Source: Verpa conica (lineage: Eukaryota; Ascomycota; Pezizomycetes; Pezizales; Morchellaceae). Taken from it: a stretch of 64,000 nt of DNA. The notes beneath the pieces were generated by a model. The model was not told the origin of the DNA. It ran no database searches and saw only the letters and a program-made list of their open reading frames with translations. Positions 21,901 through 34,532 of this stretch are shown here, in pieces. The DNA lies in contig JAUFSD010000007.1 in NCBI GenBank assembly GCA_033030425.1, positions 434,001-498,000 on the forward strand, in the 5' to 3' direction. Both the position numbers and the translations under genes were made by a program. The number at the start of each line of letters is the position of its first letter. The stretch's first letter is position 1.

Positions 21901-23842
21901 AAGACTAGGTACCCCCATAAGGGGTAGGCCCTTGCGTATGCCTATCATATCGGCATAGATCATCTCTTTACGAACCTCAGTATTCTATCCTTACTGCATA
22001 GTGCTATATGTAGTGACTCCGAGCTGGCTTTCTTTGTAAGAGAAGCATAATATGATGTCTTGGTATAGAGGTCGATTGCAATTATTACAGGCTCACTAAG
22101 AGAAGAGGATGAAAGTGCCTAGTTTCTGATCATATTTTCGACACCAATTATTTAAACGAGGTATCGCGTCGGCGTTTGTGTGAAAATCACGCACGCCTTA
22201 TTCCGCCGTACCCAGACATTTCGTCGAAAGGATCGACCGCTGACCATAGAGTTGATATAGCCAGTGATATACGAATTATATGGGAAGCCATTGGAGGTGG
22301 TGCACCGGAGTAAAGATTCGACTAAATGCAGAATGTTCTAAGCGTTGGGTCTGGCTTTTGGGTACGATATACATGCATCCATATACACACCTGGCTTCGC
22401 ATATTATTATTATCAACCCCGCCTGAAGTATAAAAAGAACCAATAATATATACCTAGCTAGGGGTGCTGTATAATTATGAGAGAAATAATCGCATATTTG
22501 GTGTCTTCGGTCGTGCCTACAGTATAGGTTTTTAGAGGCACCCATTGGCTTAGATCGGAAGATTCCTCACCTTATCAACTAATCAACTGCCATGTATTTA
22601 TGATTAATTCATTCATTCAACTAATCAACTGTAGTGAATCTACAGCCCAGATCATCATATATCACTCGGCATTGGTACATGGCTTGTCTCGTACCCACAC
22701 CCGACAACCGCAAACAAGCAAGACACAACCGTGCCAGGGGGTCCTCTTTGTCATAAACAGTAGTCTGCGAGGCCGCTCGAGATACCTCGACCTTGTAGCC
22801 CTCCAGCCTTGCCCCTCCTCCAGCCGATGGCTCGAAGCGAGGCCCCGGCCTCGTGGACCACACTGATCATAAAAAGAGTTTCTGGTCTTTTACGAGTTGC
22901 ATCTTCTCCTCTAAACCTGTGTATGTACTTCCTGGCAGCCGATTGTTCTTCTTTAAAGATTTTAGGATTCAATATTTCCTCGGCTGTTAGCTAGGATAAA
23001 TATCATTGCTGGTAGTATTTAGAGTGTATATGAAAGACCAAGACATTTTTTAAGCCAACCCCCGAAGACCGTAGACCCGTTGGGATATCAGAAATACTAG
23101 TAATACTGATAGTAAGCTAGGAACTTTTTGTAGTGATTCGGAAGTTGCTTTTTTTCGAGCGATATAGACCCCTTTGATCAACGTGTCTTCAAAAAGAAGC
23201 CTATTTTCTAGCGTGGATATCACCCTACTAAAGATCTTTCGTGAGCTGTAGCTTTCCCTAGTCCTCCTTTTCCTCTTCACCCTCCTAATCTTCATCCTCC
23301 TCCTATTGTTCTCCAACATCCTGTTTTTGATCCATCATCCATGATCCATCATCTCCTGATTCCTTCTGGTTAAAACCTACGTTCAAACACATTACTGATC
23401 ATTTATACATTATCCCCCCCTTAGAAGACATCTTGATGATTCAGTGCTTTACTTGAGTTAGTTCTCTAAATATCTACTTCTAAACGAACTTGTACATAAC
23501 CCCGAACATTTTAGATGATTAGCCCCAGGGTCGAGCGGGGTGTATGCCCCTCTAGCTATCATTTTAGACACTTAGTCGATATTTTATATAAAGCACAAAG
23601 TCCACCAGATTGGGGTATCACTCACTAGCAATTGTAATTACACCCAGCCTTACTTTACGAACACTCAACCTACCGCTAAGTTCATCTCCAGTACGAAAAG
23701 TCTATACTAACTCTATAAGTGTAGTGCGGTCACACTCCTGTTCCCAAAAAAAAGTCCCTCTTTAGGATTCAGTAAACACCCTCCCTCCCTACATCCCAAC
23801 ACCCACAACGAAAAGAAAAAAAGAAAAAATCAAGTCCCTAAA
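18965..23842. other. Gene-free AT-rich region, about 4.9 kb
   Basis: No supportable gene. It holds a short retroposed insert (22575-22631), TATCACTCG motifs (20187 and 22660), a tandem TATAGCTTATAC pair near 21500-21525, and a sequence at 20245-20290 resembling the upper part of the short insert family (minus-strand CATAGCC-CAAGG-CTCTATGTAT). Confidence 0.5.
22575..22631 (+). mobile_element. Short retroposed insert, copy 4 (27 bp) with perfect 15-bp duplication
   Basis: TCAACTAATCAACTG at 22575-22589 is repeated exactly at 22617-22631. The 27 bp between them are CCATGTATTTATGATTAATT then CATTCAT, the common 3' sequence of the family. TATCACTCGG follows at 22660. Confidence 0.65.
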
Positions 23843-25521
23843 TTACATTCTCCTCCCTCTACTCCCTACCAACGCTTCATCCCTCCTCCATGCCCTCAGA
23901 TCCTTAGTCCCCATATACCCCTCTCCGCCCATCCCTCTCTTCTCCCAGCCTCCAAGCCGGACAACAACAGCAGTAGCATTATCCCCCTCAGTCGTGACTT
24001 CCTCAGCAAACTCTACCAGCTCCTTGCTCGCCTCATCAGGCGTCTTACATTCCTTTACAATATCACAAATCTCCTGATCCGTCAATGTGGCACTTACACC
24101 ATCTGAAACAAGCACCATAAAAGAGAACTCAGCCGGTGTGATCTCACGCCGTGTGATTTCTGGCTCAGCAGAGACCCCGAGACGCTTTTGAGAAACGTCA
24201 CCAAATGACCTGGTATTGGCTAGAACACCAAACCGCTCCTCACCAAATGAGTCAGAAACGAAGGCAGTTGCGTAGCGGCGGAGACGCCGGGTTTCAGCGG
24301 GGGAAGAAGGGTGATGGTTGGTAGTCAAAGGAACTGCTAGGCCGGTTTCAGTCGAACAGAGGAGGATGCGTGTGTCACCGAGATGGGCAGTTATGAGTGT
24401 TGCTGAGGTAGATGGGTTCCAGAAGGGTGTTGCTGTTCTATAAGAGATGATTAGCTATGCGAAGAATTATTAGGATGATGAGATATTTACGCGGTAGAGA
24501 CCAGTGCGACTGATGCCGTGGACCCGCCTTTGAATGGGTTGGCTTCTAGCTTATCCCCACCGTCATTGGGCTCTGGTTTGGGTTCCCCTCTGGCTTCTGT
24601 ACTTGTTTTGGTGATGAAATCCATATCCGCCTTTAAGAAAGCATAGGTCAATATTCCCTCGACCCCTACAGTTTCCCCAAAATCCGGCTTAAATCGTCTG
24701 AAATACCCCCCAACCGTATCTTTCCACCATCCAACCAGTTTTGTCTGCATCTTATCCCTCTTTTCTTCATACTCCTTATTCACATCCTGTTTACCTAACC
24801 CAAAGTTCCCCGCACCTTCCTCGATATAAGTATGTAAATGGTCCTTCAAAAACTTGCTACAGTCCTCACCGCCATGGCCGTCAAAGACACCAAAGTAGAA
24901 TACCGAGGGATCTCCTGGAGGCGATGGAGCCTTGGTCGGGGTCGGGGAGGGGGGCGCAAAGGTTGGGATATCCATTACACCGGCCTGGTACCAGTCTTCA
25001 TTGTAGGGACGGTTACCACGGGAGCGGGTTACCCCAAAGTGATGTTTCGCGGAGTGGAGAGGAATACGGACTATAGTTGTGGCACGTGTATCTGGTGAGA
25101 TCTTTTTGCTGAATATGGGTCAGTTTTTTCAAAGTGAAGAGGAGCTCCTAACGCCTCGAGCTGAGTAGGAGAAAGAATTCACATACTGGGGTGGTACGGA
25201 ATCTGGGAAGACTGAACTTCCGGGTAGATGTGAAGTAAAGTAATCGTGAAATCTCCTCCTCCCACGTACCCTCTCACCGCCATCTACCACACTCTTATCA
25301 ATTGCGTATTCGCGGTTACCGATGGTGGAATACACTCTAGATCCATTCTTATGAAAGGTCCTTGACAGCGCACCAGATGTGGCAAAGAATCTAGATATAA
25401 AAACTGCGGTCGGCAGTGTGTTAGAATACCACTTCTACTTTCCCGGAACCAAAGAGCTTGACCCACAATAAGTGTCCTGCAGCCTCCAACCTCGGCGACC
25501 GGAAATGAATGTCCTCCTCAT
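23843..25521 (-). CDS. PTC6: Mitochondrial PP2C-type protein phosphatase (PTC6-like)
   Basis: Model: complement(join(23843..24437, 24491..25108, 25187..25403, 25467..25521)), 494 residues. All three introns (53, 78, 63 nt) keep frame. The N-terminus MRRTFISGRRGWR is basic and amphipathic, like a mitochondrial presequence. PP2C motifs follow: RGNRPYNED (121-129), FGVFDGHGG (163-171, metal-binding Asp167), AHLGDTRILLCS (314-325), LVSDGV (Asp409) and EGDNAT (Asp449). The stretch YFRRF, GGSTASVAL, TTNHHPSSPAE and the tail GTKDLRAWRR are as I recall for ascomycete PTC6-type phosphatases, Mg/Mn-dependent Ser/Thr phosphatases implicated in mitophagy and pyruvate dehydrogenase control in yeast. The first intron uses a GTGGGT donor and is the least certain junction. 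Divergent from the Zn2Cys6 gene. Confidence 0.88.
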
Positions 25522-26293
25522 AGCGATGGTGTTTTACGGATATCTGAGTACCTTGGGACCGTGGGCTTTGTGAGAAGCGTTTAAACCAACTTTGCAGTAT
25601 TACTCGGCACGTCACAGCCAGCCGCAGTCGATGGGGGGTGGGGGATTAACCACAACGATCCTTTTCTTTCCTTCTGAGCAGTCGAAGCCGTACCGTACCG
25701 TTCGTTCAGTTGGCCAGCTGAGAGACTAACATCGTTGGGGAGGAGAGAATTGATTGAAGCTGCTCAGTTCAGCTCAGCCTTGCTCTCTCTGAGTGGCATA
25801 CAAGAACAGTATGGAGGGTACAAACTTCAATTGATCAAGTGGCAGGACAGGAGGCATCATTTATTACTGGATGCTCATCTCTTCCCTCCGGTTAAGTGCT
25901 TTACCGCAGGCAGATAGGCGGGAGAATGAACCCTTGTTGCCATGCTACGATAATTGCATGTAGTATTTGTATGTACGCGTACCATATAGGGTACGGGGGT
26001 GAGGGGCACAGGCGGCTAGCCCTCTTCTCTCTCTGCTTCTACATGAATATGTAGAGAAGGTATTATTGAGTTTCACTTTAAGCTATTGTACCCTATTCTC
26101 TTTACTTCTCTACCCCTACTCCACATCTATCTCTTTACATATTCAAGTGTTGCTTATTCCCCCTGACAGACGCGAGTGGCGCTGTTATCGCTGCATCTTA
26201 TACCCAGATCGCTCCTCTTGAGCTCTCACTCTACAAACACGAATACGAACAAGAGCTCCTACCTCGAGATATTAGCTGTCGAGGGCCCTGCTC
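25522..26293. promoter_or_regulatory. Shared divergent promoter region (phosphatase / Zn2Cys6 regulator)
   Basis: The 772 bp separate two start codons pointing away from each other. 26025-26170 is pyrimidine-rich on the plus strand, as is common at fungal transcription starts. A TGACGTG half-CRE lies on the minus strand near 25606. Reading frames here are short and unsupported. Confidence 0.4.
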
Positions 26294-29200
26294 ATGATAG
26301 AGGCTTACCGATCCGACAAAATGGACACCTCAAGCCACTTCCGTCTCCCCTCGGGAAGCCCCGTACCAAATATCTTCAACTTCAATAAACCCCTTCCCAC
26401 ACGGTCTCAGCAGCAGCAGAAACTACCCGCTCAACCCCGCCAAATCCACAGAAACAGGATATCCTACTCCTGCCATGCTTGTCGCCGTCGTAAGGTCAAA
26501 TGCGACCGTCAACACCCCGTGTGCAGTAATTGTACAAAGACTGTGGAATCTTGTGTCTACGACGACCATGCGGTTAACGGGAACAAGGATGGTGAAAAGA
26601 GCCAGAAAACTGGAGGAGGGACAAAACGGAGAAGGACAAATGAGGGAGTCTCGACGGCGAGCGATGGTGGTGAGGAAGGGTATTCAAGGGAAAATAGGAC
26701 GAGCGGGAATGGTCGAGCAACTACTACCTCACCTCCTAAGGCGTTGGGTGCGGGCAAGGAAGCAGAGCTAGAGACGAGAATGAATAAGCTTGCGGAAATT
26801 GTGGGTCGGTGGTATAAAGATGCCTCTGCTCATGGCATCCTTCCGGATGGCCTTATGACCCAGCCAGGCCCTCAAGGGTCTGATCGTTCGGTAGTTGATG
26901 GATTGGCTGAAAGTGGGTTCGTACAAAACCAAACCTACTTGGATCTACTACAACAATCTACGGGGCCGATCAGACACAGCTCTATCGAGACGAACAATTC
27001 TGCATCAGCGTCTCCTTCTCCTACACAGACGTTGTCTCCAAATATCCCTACAACACCTGGGAGCAGTATTGGCAGTCGAAGTCAAGAGTCTCCTACAGGT
27101 GGATGGAGTATTTCTACAGGCCAGATGACCATAAAAATACTCAACGAAAAAATTAAAGAAACAAGACAGAGCGGAAAAGACGATGATGTCGATGATCTCG
27201 GTATAGGCCATCTAAGCATCCAAGGTGGTGGACGGTCCCGCTACGTTGGTAACAGCTTCTGGGGCCTCCTTAGTAGCGAGGTGAGAATATCCCCTCCATC
27301 CTCTCTCTCCTACTATTATTCTACTATCCACCATGAACTTACAGTAGACAACAGATTAACGAACTAAATCAAGTTCTTAAAACCCAAACCAATTCCCACT
27401 TTGACAGGATGGCGAATCGTGCTGACTGCGAGAAATTTTTCCTAAATGGTAATACTTCTCCCGACGCTCCTGGGGATAGTTCAGGCGCCCCTCCAGCACC
27501 ACCACCAGAGCACCAGCCAGGACCAACCCCATATATAGATGTATGCCCACAATTGGCAATGTTCAACAAAGCCTCATTCCTCCAATTCGAGCCCCGTGAG
27601 ATTGAGGCTCGCACTTGCGAGGTAATTCCTGCGATTCTCAGGTCGCTTCCAGACAAGACTTTCTCGGACCATCTCTACCAGTCATTTCTACACGGAGTGC
27701 ACCCGGTCATGCCACTGCTTCATGCACCGACTTTTGATTCAGATTACAAGTGTTTCTGGAAATGGTACCCGGATAATCTACACATCTGCCCTGATTCTAA
27801 ACTTACGGAAAACCCGACTTTCCTACCGTTACTATTGGCAGTATTATACGCGGGCGCCATCTCAATGTCAAGCAAAACGATTCAGAAACTTACGGGGGGT
27901 GAATATACGAAGGAAAAGCTTTCATCCCTTCTTTACGGTGCAACTATGAGTGCACTTGCCGCATGTGCTTTCCCTCGCTCTCCAACAGTCAATTCCCTCA
28001 TCTCATTCCTTGTCGTTCAGACATGTCTTATTCGTGAAGAAGAACCACTTACATCCTGCTCCTTTGTCGGGATGGCAATGCGAGTTGCGCAGTCAATGGG
28101 CCTTCACCGCGACGGGTCATTATTTGGTCTCCCAGAGGTCGAGTGTGAGGTCCGCCGGAGGGTCTGGTGGCATATTATGTATCTCGACGTTCAAGGTGCT
28201 ATCGCGACAGGTCTTCCACCCCTTGGCGGTAGCTGTGATGACCTATACGATACGAAGATGGTATCTGAGTTGAGGGACGAATACATTGGACTTCCTCCTG
28301 GCGCTGCAGATCCGGTTACACCAATGACACCCCATAATGCACGGTGTCAGGAATTTTACAACGAAAAAATTGACATTCGGTCTTCACCTGCTATGATTTT
28401 AGCTGTGGGGCGTTTTGAGTCGACAATTCTGCTCAGAAGAATTATTACCCGGCTATTTTCGATACGGGGGAGCAAAGTAACTGATCTGATGGAGATGGGA
28501 AAGATGATATACGAATTAAAAGTAGAGCTCGAGAAGAAGATATCAAGAATACCAGCCCGGGGCATTCCGGAAATGGGGTTCATTCCACCTCCAGATTCCA
28601 AGGGGGGATTTAAGGTACCGAGTGAAGTAGAGAGAGCTGGTATTTTCAACGCATGGGCGAGGATCATGTTGAGTTTATTAAGTGACCGGGCATTTGGGGT
28701 ACTTTACCAACCATTCCTAAAAAGTGCAAAGAGTAATATGTGGAAGCATTCACGTAACTGGTCTGTTCTCTTCTATACCCAACTCTTCCCACGATTCCTC
28801 TCTGCTCTATTGTAGGGCCCTCACTAACTGATACTATAGTGCACTCCACTTCTGCCACTCTTTCCTTCGTAAATTCCTCCATCTTTCTCGGACACAGCTC
28901 TTCCAACCCTACCAATGGTTCTGCCCTGGGACATACCAACCTCTCCACGCAACTATGATTCTCCTGCTCGATCTCCACGAACGACCATTCGCGCTCGATG
29001 CACCAAAGTCACGCGGCTTTGTTGATCAGGTATTCGCTGTATTCGGTGAGCACGGGAATTACTCTACAGGTGACGGCGAGGGTGGCAATCGCCCATTAAT
29101 GGAGGGGGGGCGAGAGGCATGGAGGATGCTTTGGAGACTACGTAAAAAGGCCTATGAAAAGGCTTCTATAAAAATACCAGCCGAGCAAGAGGAAGGAGGT

Positions 29201-29677
29201 GGGGGGAAGAAAGAACCAGAGAAAACAAATCCAACAGAGGAGGAGCGGGCTTTCTCTAGTTTCCCAGAGTATGCGACGGCCCAAACCACTACCGTGACCC
29301 AGCCACCCCAAGCACTCCAAGCACCCCCTCCTTTCCAGTCTATGAATATACAACTTCCTACCCCTCCCCCGGTTACTTCTGGTGCTAGCCCTACCGGTGG
29401 CAGCTATGAGGAGCTCCTCCATATAGATACAATCATTAATGAAGAGGATAAAGCATTCTTTACAGAAGCTGTAACAGCGCATTTCTTACAATCACAGCGG
29501 CCGCATGATGTTGATTTGGGATTTGGTATGCCAGCTATGGCTGAGGCCTCATCAATGCAAGAGGATAATCAATTTGATCCGATGGCGGGAGGGGAAGATA
29601 TGATGGACTTCGACTGGGAGGAGTGGGATCAGGTGTTTGGGAAGTATGTTTCTGTTGATGTGGCGGATTTATCGTAG
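26294..29677 (+). CDS. Zn2Cys6 fungal-specific transcription factor
   Basis: Model: join(26294..27280, 27355..28760, 28840..29677), 1076 residues. The N-terminal cluster is CHACRRRKVKCDRQHPVCSNC plus a later Cys: Cys 60, 63, 70, 77, 80 and 87, exactly C-x2-C-x6-C-x6-C-x2-C-x6-C. A Ser/Thr-rich linker follows. The fungal_trans-type middle region starts near FSDHLYQSFLHGVHPVMP and includes RRRVWWHIMYLDVQGAIATG and PPLGG. The second intron uses an unusual GTCTGT donor at 28761. It is preferred because it yields WKHSRNCALHFCHSFLRKF in frame, matching the family's Cys/His-rich segment; the nearby GTAACT donor breaks the frame. The C-terminus ends with an acidic MMDFDWEEWDQVFG, a likely activation domain. 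Target genes unknown. An alternative start is the Met at residue 10. Confidence 0.85.
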
Positions 29678-30155
29678 TTATTTTGGGCAGGGGTGGGAGA
29701 CTACATGTAGTTTTGGATGAAGGATGGTTTTTTTGGGTTTTTTTTTTCTTTAGGCGCATGAATGGGCCAATGGTGTACTCTACTCTACTCTACTCTATAT
29801 ATTATGTTGAATTATTGAATTTAACAGGTTTTAGAATTTTACAATCCGTAATTGTAACTTCCCCTCCCCTTCAAGCCTTAGATGAAGGGGAAAGCAAAAT
29901 AGTCAGAATGATACGCAGTAATAAAAGAACCCCATAAATTATCATACAATAAGATAGATAACCTTAAAACGCCACAAAAATTATCCACGTTACCTAAGTT
30001 ATATGGATGTATTCCATGAATAAAAATCTCAAGAAAAATCCCCACGTAAAGGTAAAAGCACCAGAAGAAATGCATTATATAAATCTATGACAAAAGCAAT
30101 GGGCATAATCTCTAAATCATATATTCTCTTTCCGCAAGAGATTCTATATTGCAGA
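29678..30155. other. Convergent intergenic region
   Basis: Shared 3' region of the Zn2Cys6 gene and the sideroflexin gene. It has a 12-bp palindrome ACTACATGTAGT (29700-29711) just after the stop and an ACTCT microsatellite near 29776-29795. Otherwise AT-rich, no gene. Confidence 0.5.
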
Positions 30156-31320
30156 TTAAATACCCCTGTTAAACTCAACCATCCCACCCTCTCCACCTTT
30201 ATCCCAGAATTCTTTCTCAAGAGTTGTAGCTTTAGCAGCTTGGCGCTGCGGGAAGGCACCAAGAGCGAGAGGGAGGGCAAATATAGATGTTGCAAAGATA
30301 AGACCTAATATGTCTGTTAGACTATATTGAAAACGGGAGAGGAAGAGATGAGGGTAAAAATTCAGCACACACCAATATTAACAGGCAATTGCAACCCCGG
30401 CCTCTTCTTCAGCCAGGCAGTTCTCTGCAGCCTCACCAGTACAAGCGGCGGAATCACCATAATCGGCGTTGCATTAAGCACCCTACTAACTGCAGTCTCT
30501 CCCACCGCAATTATAGCAGCTTTCCTACTCTTACCCAAGCTCTCCTTACTCCCCTCTTCTTCCACTTCCTCTACACCACCTGTCTCTTTCGTCTTCACAG
30601 GCAGTTTTGCAGGATACACGTCAATCCCGTTTTGGATCTCTCCCCCGCGCATGAGAGCGACGTTCAATACACCAGCTGACGCAACTGCCGCAAACGGAAC
30701 CAGTCGAGTAAGGAGAAGCTTTGTACCCGCACCAACCTTAAGCTTACCTACTACCCTCCCCAGCCCAACCGCGACACCACAACTTGCAGACACCGCAAGA
30801 GCGAAGCTACCAGCCAGTTGTCCAGCACCGAGAGGGGAGGATTTGTTGGCGTTGGATGTGTTGATGAGCACATTAAGTGTTTGATTGGCAACCTGCCAAG
30901 CCAGTGTTCCACGAGTAGTAAGATTTGGCTGCAGCATACCAGCAGTGACAATCAGGTTGCTGAATACAAAGCAACTCATGCGGAATGGGAGAAAGACGGG
31001 AGTCCCGGTGTCAGGGTGGAGGGTGGAGTCAATGAGTTTTTTTGCGGCCCATAGGTCCGGTGTCATTCCATGTGGGAGCTCGCCGGACTTGTAGCGTGTC
31101 AGAAGGTTTTTTGAGGCTTCGAGAGTAGCAGAGGATGTGAATAATGTGCTACGGTTCGTCAGATACTAGCCCTCTTAATTAATTGGGTAATTACGGAGCT
31201 GAAGGCGGGGGAATACCGTGGGTCGCAAAGGTCTGCTGAATGCAGAACGCGGCCCCAATATGTAGAGAGATCATAACGGGAAATTGGAAGATCACGAGAA
31301 CCGGGGATTGATGAAGACAT
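30156..31320 (-). CDS. FSF1: Sideroflexin (mitochondrial amino-acid transporter)
   Basis: Model: complement(join(30156..30304, 30373..31148, 31217..31320)), 342 residues, the usual sideroflexin length. The start MSSSIPGSRDLPISRYDLST is family-typical, then HSADLCDPR joins TLFTSSATLEASKNLL across the first intron (68 nt). The signature HPDTG is at 79-83, followed by FLPFRMSCFV. Several hydrophobic helices follow, and the second intron (68 nt, TCTAACAG branch, TTAG acceptor) joins LQLPVNI to GLIFATSIFALPLALGAFPQ. The end reads FWDKGGEGGMVEFNRGI. Family members sit in the mitochondrial inner membrane; human SFXN1 imports serine for one-carbon metabolism. Converges with the Zn2Cys6 gene. Identification is firm; substrate is inferred. 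Confidence 0.92.
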
Positions 31321-34300
31321 GGCAATATTTGGGGGGGGTGTGAAGAATTGAGGTGAGAAGGAAATACTGAGGAAGTTGAGTTGTGGGTGTTGGAGTGTTG
31401 GGCTGCGGGAAAAATAAGCAGTTGGTCCGTGCGAGGAGATTGCCCTGCCAAACTTCCCTGCAGAAGGAGACCCCCTCAACCACAAAACTCCATCAAGACA
31501 GAGTTCTTGGATCGTGTGACTCGGAATCCTGTAGATATACACAATTATAAAAAGTGATGAGTGAGAAACCCAATTGTGAAAACCAATCTTAAAGGGCTGA
31601 ATAACGATGCTGTCTGTCACCTAGTTCTTATCTAGGTGACTGGTGATCCCAGAGATGATAGAGTGATGGAATAGGATGATTATCTCATAATTCGATGTAA
31701 GGGAAGGAATTCTTATTCAAGTGGCCTAGAGACAGATTCATCCTCAGGATAGACTAAATAGCATACTACCAACGGTAATTTTCGCAGGCCAGTATATACT
31801 GTGTCACAGTCTGGGAGGTAAGATGAGTCACCCTGTGTCACTCGCATTGACCCCCCTCGGAAGAATAAAGGCAACAAGTCTTAGAGAAAATTAGTTCACC
31901 CTACGAAAAAGAGGAATTTATGGTGGTAGATCACTGAAAACTACTTGGCGGAGAAATTTGAGGTGAGATCAAATGATATTAGTTAATCTCTTTAAAAAAA
32001 AATAGCGAGACTACAACGTATTCTATATTAAGAATAGATATTCAAATATCTATCCTCATCCTCGAACTCAACAGTCCTTTCACCCTAATATAATTCCTAA
32101 CCGTGTAAAAGGGACATAATCCTAGCTAATCTTCTGTGAGCCTTCTCCCAGTTATCTACTCGCTTCTAGAATTCTTTTCAAGCATCCCAGTCTACTCTCA
32201 ATTTTCCTTTATGGTGGCTTTAAAAAGGCTTCTTTTTCGCATTTTTGTAATCTTTAATATATTTCCTTGCGAGAACCTATGTTTTATGTTTTTTACATCC
32301 CTTACAGACTTCGTAGGCTCCTAAGTACGATAGTTTTGAGAATTTCGGATTCGTAGCATCGGGTGATCCTTAGAGATGTAAGATGAGGGTAGTCAGTAGG
32401 TGTTTGTGCTTGTAGTTTGTTTCTTCGGTGGGAGCATAGTTTGTTAATCATATGTCGTTTCATAAACCAATACCTTGGTGCTATATATAAAACGATATTC
32501 ACCTTCCAATGGTTTTATACCTACAGAGTATTTCAGGATACCTTTAGGTTCCTGCCCCCCAGGGTACAGTGGTATCGCTATTACAAGTAATCTTGTCAGT
32601 ACTAAAGTATGGTGTTGAATGGAGAAAGCCTTTCAAACATTTTGTTGTGATTTAAGCCACCCTGAAAATTTAACTTCGGAGGAGCGGAAGCCATTGCCTT
32701 GTCTGCAAATCATTCTCCGGTTGCCACACATCATATATGCCTATAATATTCATCTATAATATAAGTCTTTATCTTTTGTATTGCCGAAAGCTCATAGACT
32801 TACTAATAAAGCGATTTCTCGAGATACTGTGGCCTAGATATAGTGCTCCTCAAGCCGTAGATTGCGGAGGTGCCCAACGCCATCTAGTGATCTAAAAGAA
32901 AGGTTGCAGCTTCATGATCTCATGGTACACTTTGGGATTCGACTACACCTCCCTTGCTATACCTAGTGCAGCATCCAGGTGAAACTTGTCTATGGGGTCT
33001 ATAATGCATCGGTAGAGTACTAGTTTTGATTAATCCTACTAGGTATCTTCCGTAGATAACAGCCCCTAGAGCCATTGCAGAAAGGTGCCGGACAAGAGAT
33101 GCGTTTAAACCGAAATCCGTTGAGTGTCGATAGCTATTACTTACGCTGTATATATAGTTTCAAACATAATTACAGGTATCTATCCCTCTGGTCAATAAAC
33201 ACCAAGCAACTATACAGGGGTTCCATAGGATCTATATCTACCAATTTGCCGACTTACATTCTTTCAGGTTATCCAAACTCTGACTTTATCCTAAATTCTT
33301 GGACAACTCCTTCAACTTTTTAGCTAGAGTCACCTTTAATAACTACCCTGCAACTCCTCCACCAAGAAGCATTCCAACTACCCTTGGTGAAGTCAGATGC
33401 AGTATGGGATAGGATAGAATAAGATAGGGATGCAGGGGTCCTACAAAGCATTGGATCTGTCTCGGTAAGTAGACATATAAGGACACCTCATTGAAGAAAC
33501 TATAGTTCATGGAGAACTCTTGGAGTGTTTGAGTGTCTATGGTAGTGTGTATGTTGAACAATGCAGTCCATTACCCAATGACGTGTTTGATAAGTGGATG
33601 TATGTAGGTTTGTGCCTACTGATTTGTAAGCGTCACGTGCTCACTCCTCCTGCTGGAACTAGTGGCCTTAGGTCTTGGCGAGATACGGGGAGCAAGTCGG
33701 CGGGGCATATTCAAGACTCTTGATAGTCTTTTGTATACATGTAGTTCTATTGAGCGGGAGTGATGAACGAAAATGAAAAACTTAGTGGAGGCCATCCCGT
33801 CCTAAGTAACTTCCAAGCTAGGCTAGCAACACAAAATAAATACAAACCTCAGTTTTATAATAAATCTGTCAGTTATTAGGATGAAATACCTAGATTTGTT
33901 TTCCAGAAGCACACCTTTACTTGGGAGAATACATATATGCCTTGGAGTCAAAAATTTAATCATTTATTTATATCTCAAAGTATAGTAGAGATAAATTTCT
34001 AATTCTAGGGTAAAACCTATGGACTCGTATTGGCCCAAAGATAATTTATCTCACCTTATGTATATTATAGTTGAGGAATTGGCGCCGTTGAATCATGTTC
34101 ATATATACCCTCCTATGTGGAAACTGTGTAGCCCGTAGATCAATTTTATTACTTTCTACTACCCAAACGGGCAGCTCTGATTCCCACATATTTAGAGCTA
34201 TGATATATACAAAATGTATGATATTTGGGCAGTTTCCCGATCATCATATTCATAGTGCCTAGTGCACGTCTATTCACTAGTAGATGCCCTACCTATTCCG

Positions 34301-34435
34301 GAAGTCTTTTCCGACACTATGCACAGTTAAGGCTGCCGGTTGATAGCTTGTGCGTGATGAATATACCCGGTTAGGAGTGGTTGACACGATAACCGAAAAG
34401 GGTTTACATTCAGTAAGCAGCGGCTTTCCCAAAGA
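31321..34435. other. Spacer
   Basis: About 3.1 kb upstream of sideroflexin without a supportable gene. Frames of 60-80 codons at 32136, 33075 and 33520 have no motifs or convincing splice signals. Confidence 0.45.
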
Positions 34436-34520
34436 GGTTCTGTAGTGTAATGGTTAGCACCCAGGATTCTGACCGATTTCGATCATTCCTGTAATCCCGG
34501 TTCGACTCCGGGCAGGACCT
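34436..34520 (+). tRNA. tRNA-Gln (CUG) with a 13-nt intron
   Basis: The acceptor stem GGTTCTG pairs with CAGGACC, discriminator T at 34520. The D arm GTGTAATGGTTAGCAC is standard. The anticodon stem CAGGA pairs with TCCTG and the loop TTCTGA...T puts anticodon CTG at 34469-34471. A 13-nt intron (34473-34485) sits one base after the anticodon, the canonical eukaryotic place, leaving a 72-nt mature tRNA. The T arm CCCGG-TTCGACT-CCGGG is perfect. The anticodon reads CAG glutamine codons. Confidence 0.93.
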
Positions 34521-34525
34521 GCTTC

Positions 34526-34532
34526 TTTTTTT
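34526..34532 (+). terminator. RNA polymerase III T-run terminator
   Basis: Seven T residues begin six bases after the tRNA 3' end, the normal Pol III stop signal. Confidence 0.8.

Noticed and set aside
24741..25098. Plus-strand frames of 86-111 codons
   Set aside because: Antisense shadows of the phosphatase exon, which has full PP2C motifs.
28755..28815. Zn2Cys6 protein ending at the in-frame stop 28813-28815
   Set aside because: Splicing at 28761 continues the family sequence in frame to 29677, so the early stop is intronic.
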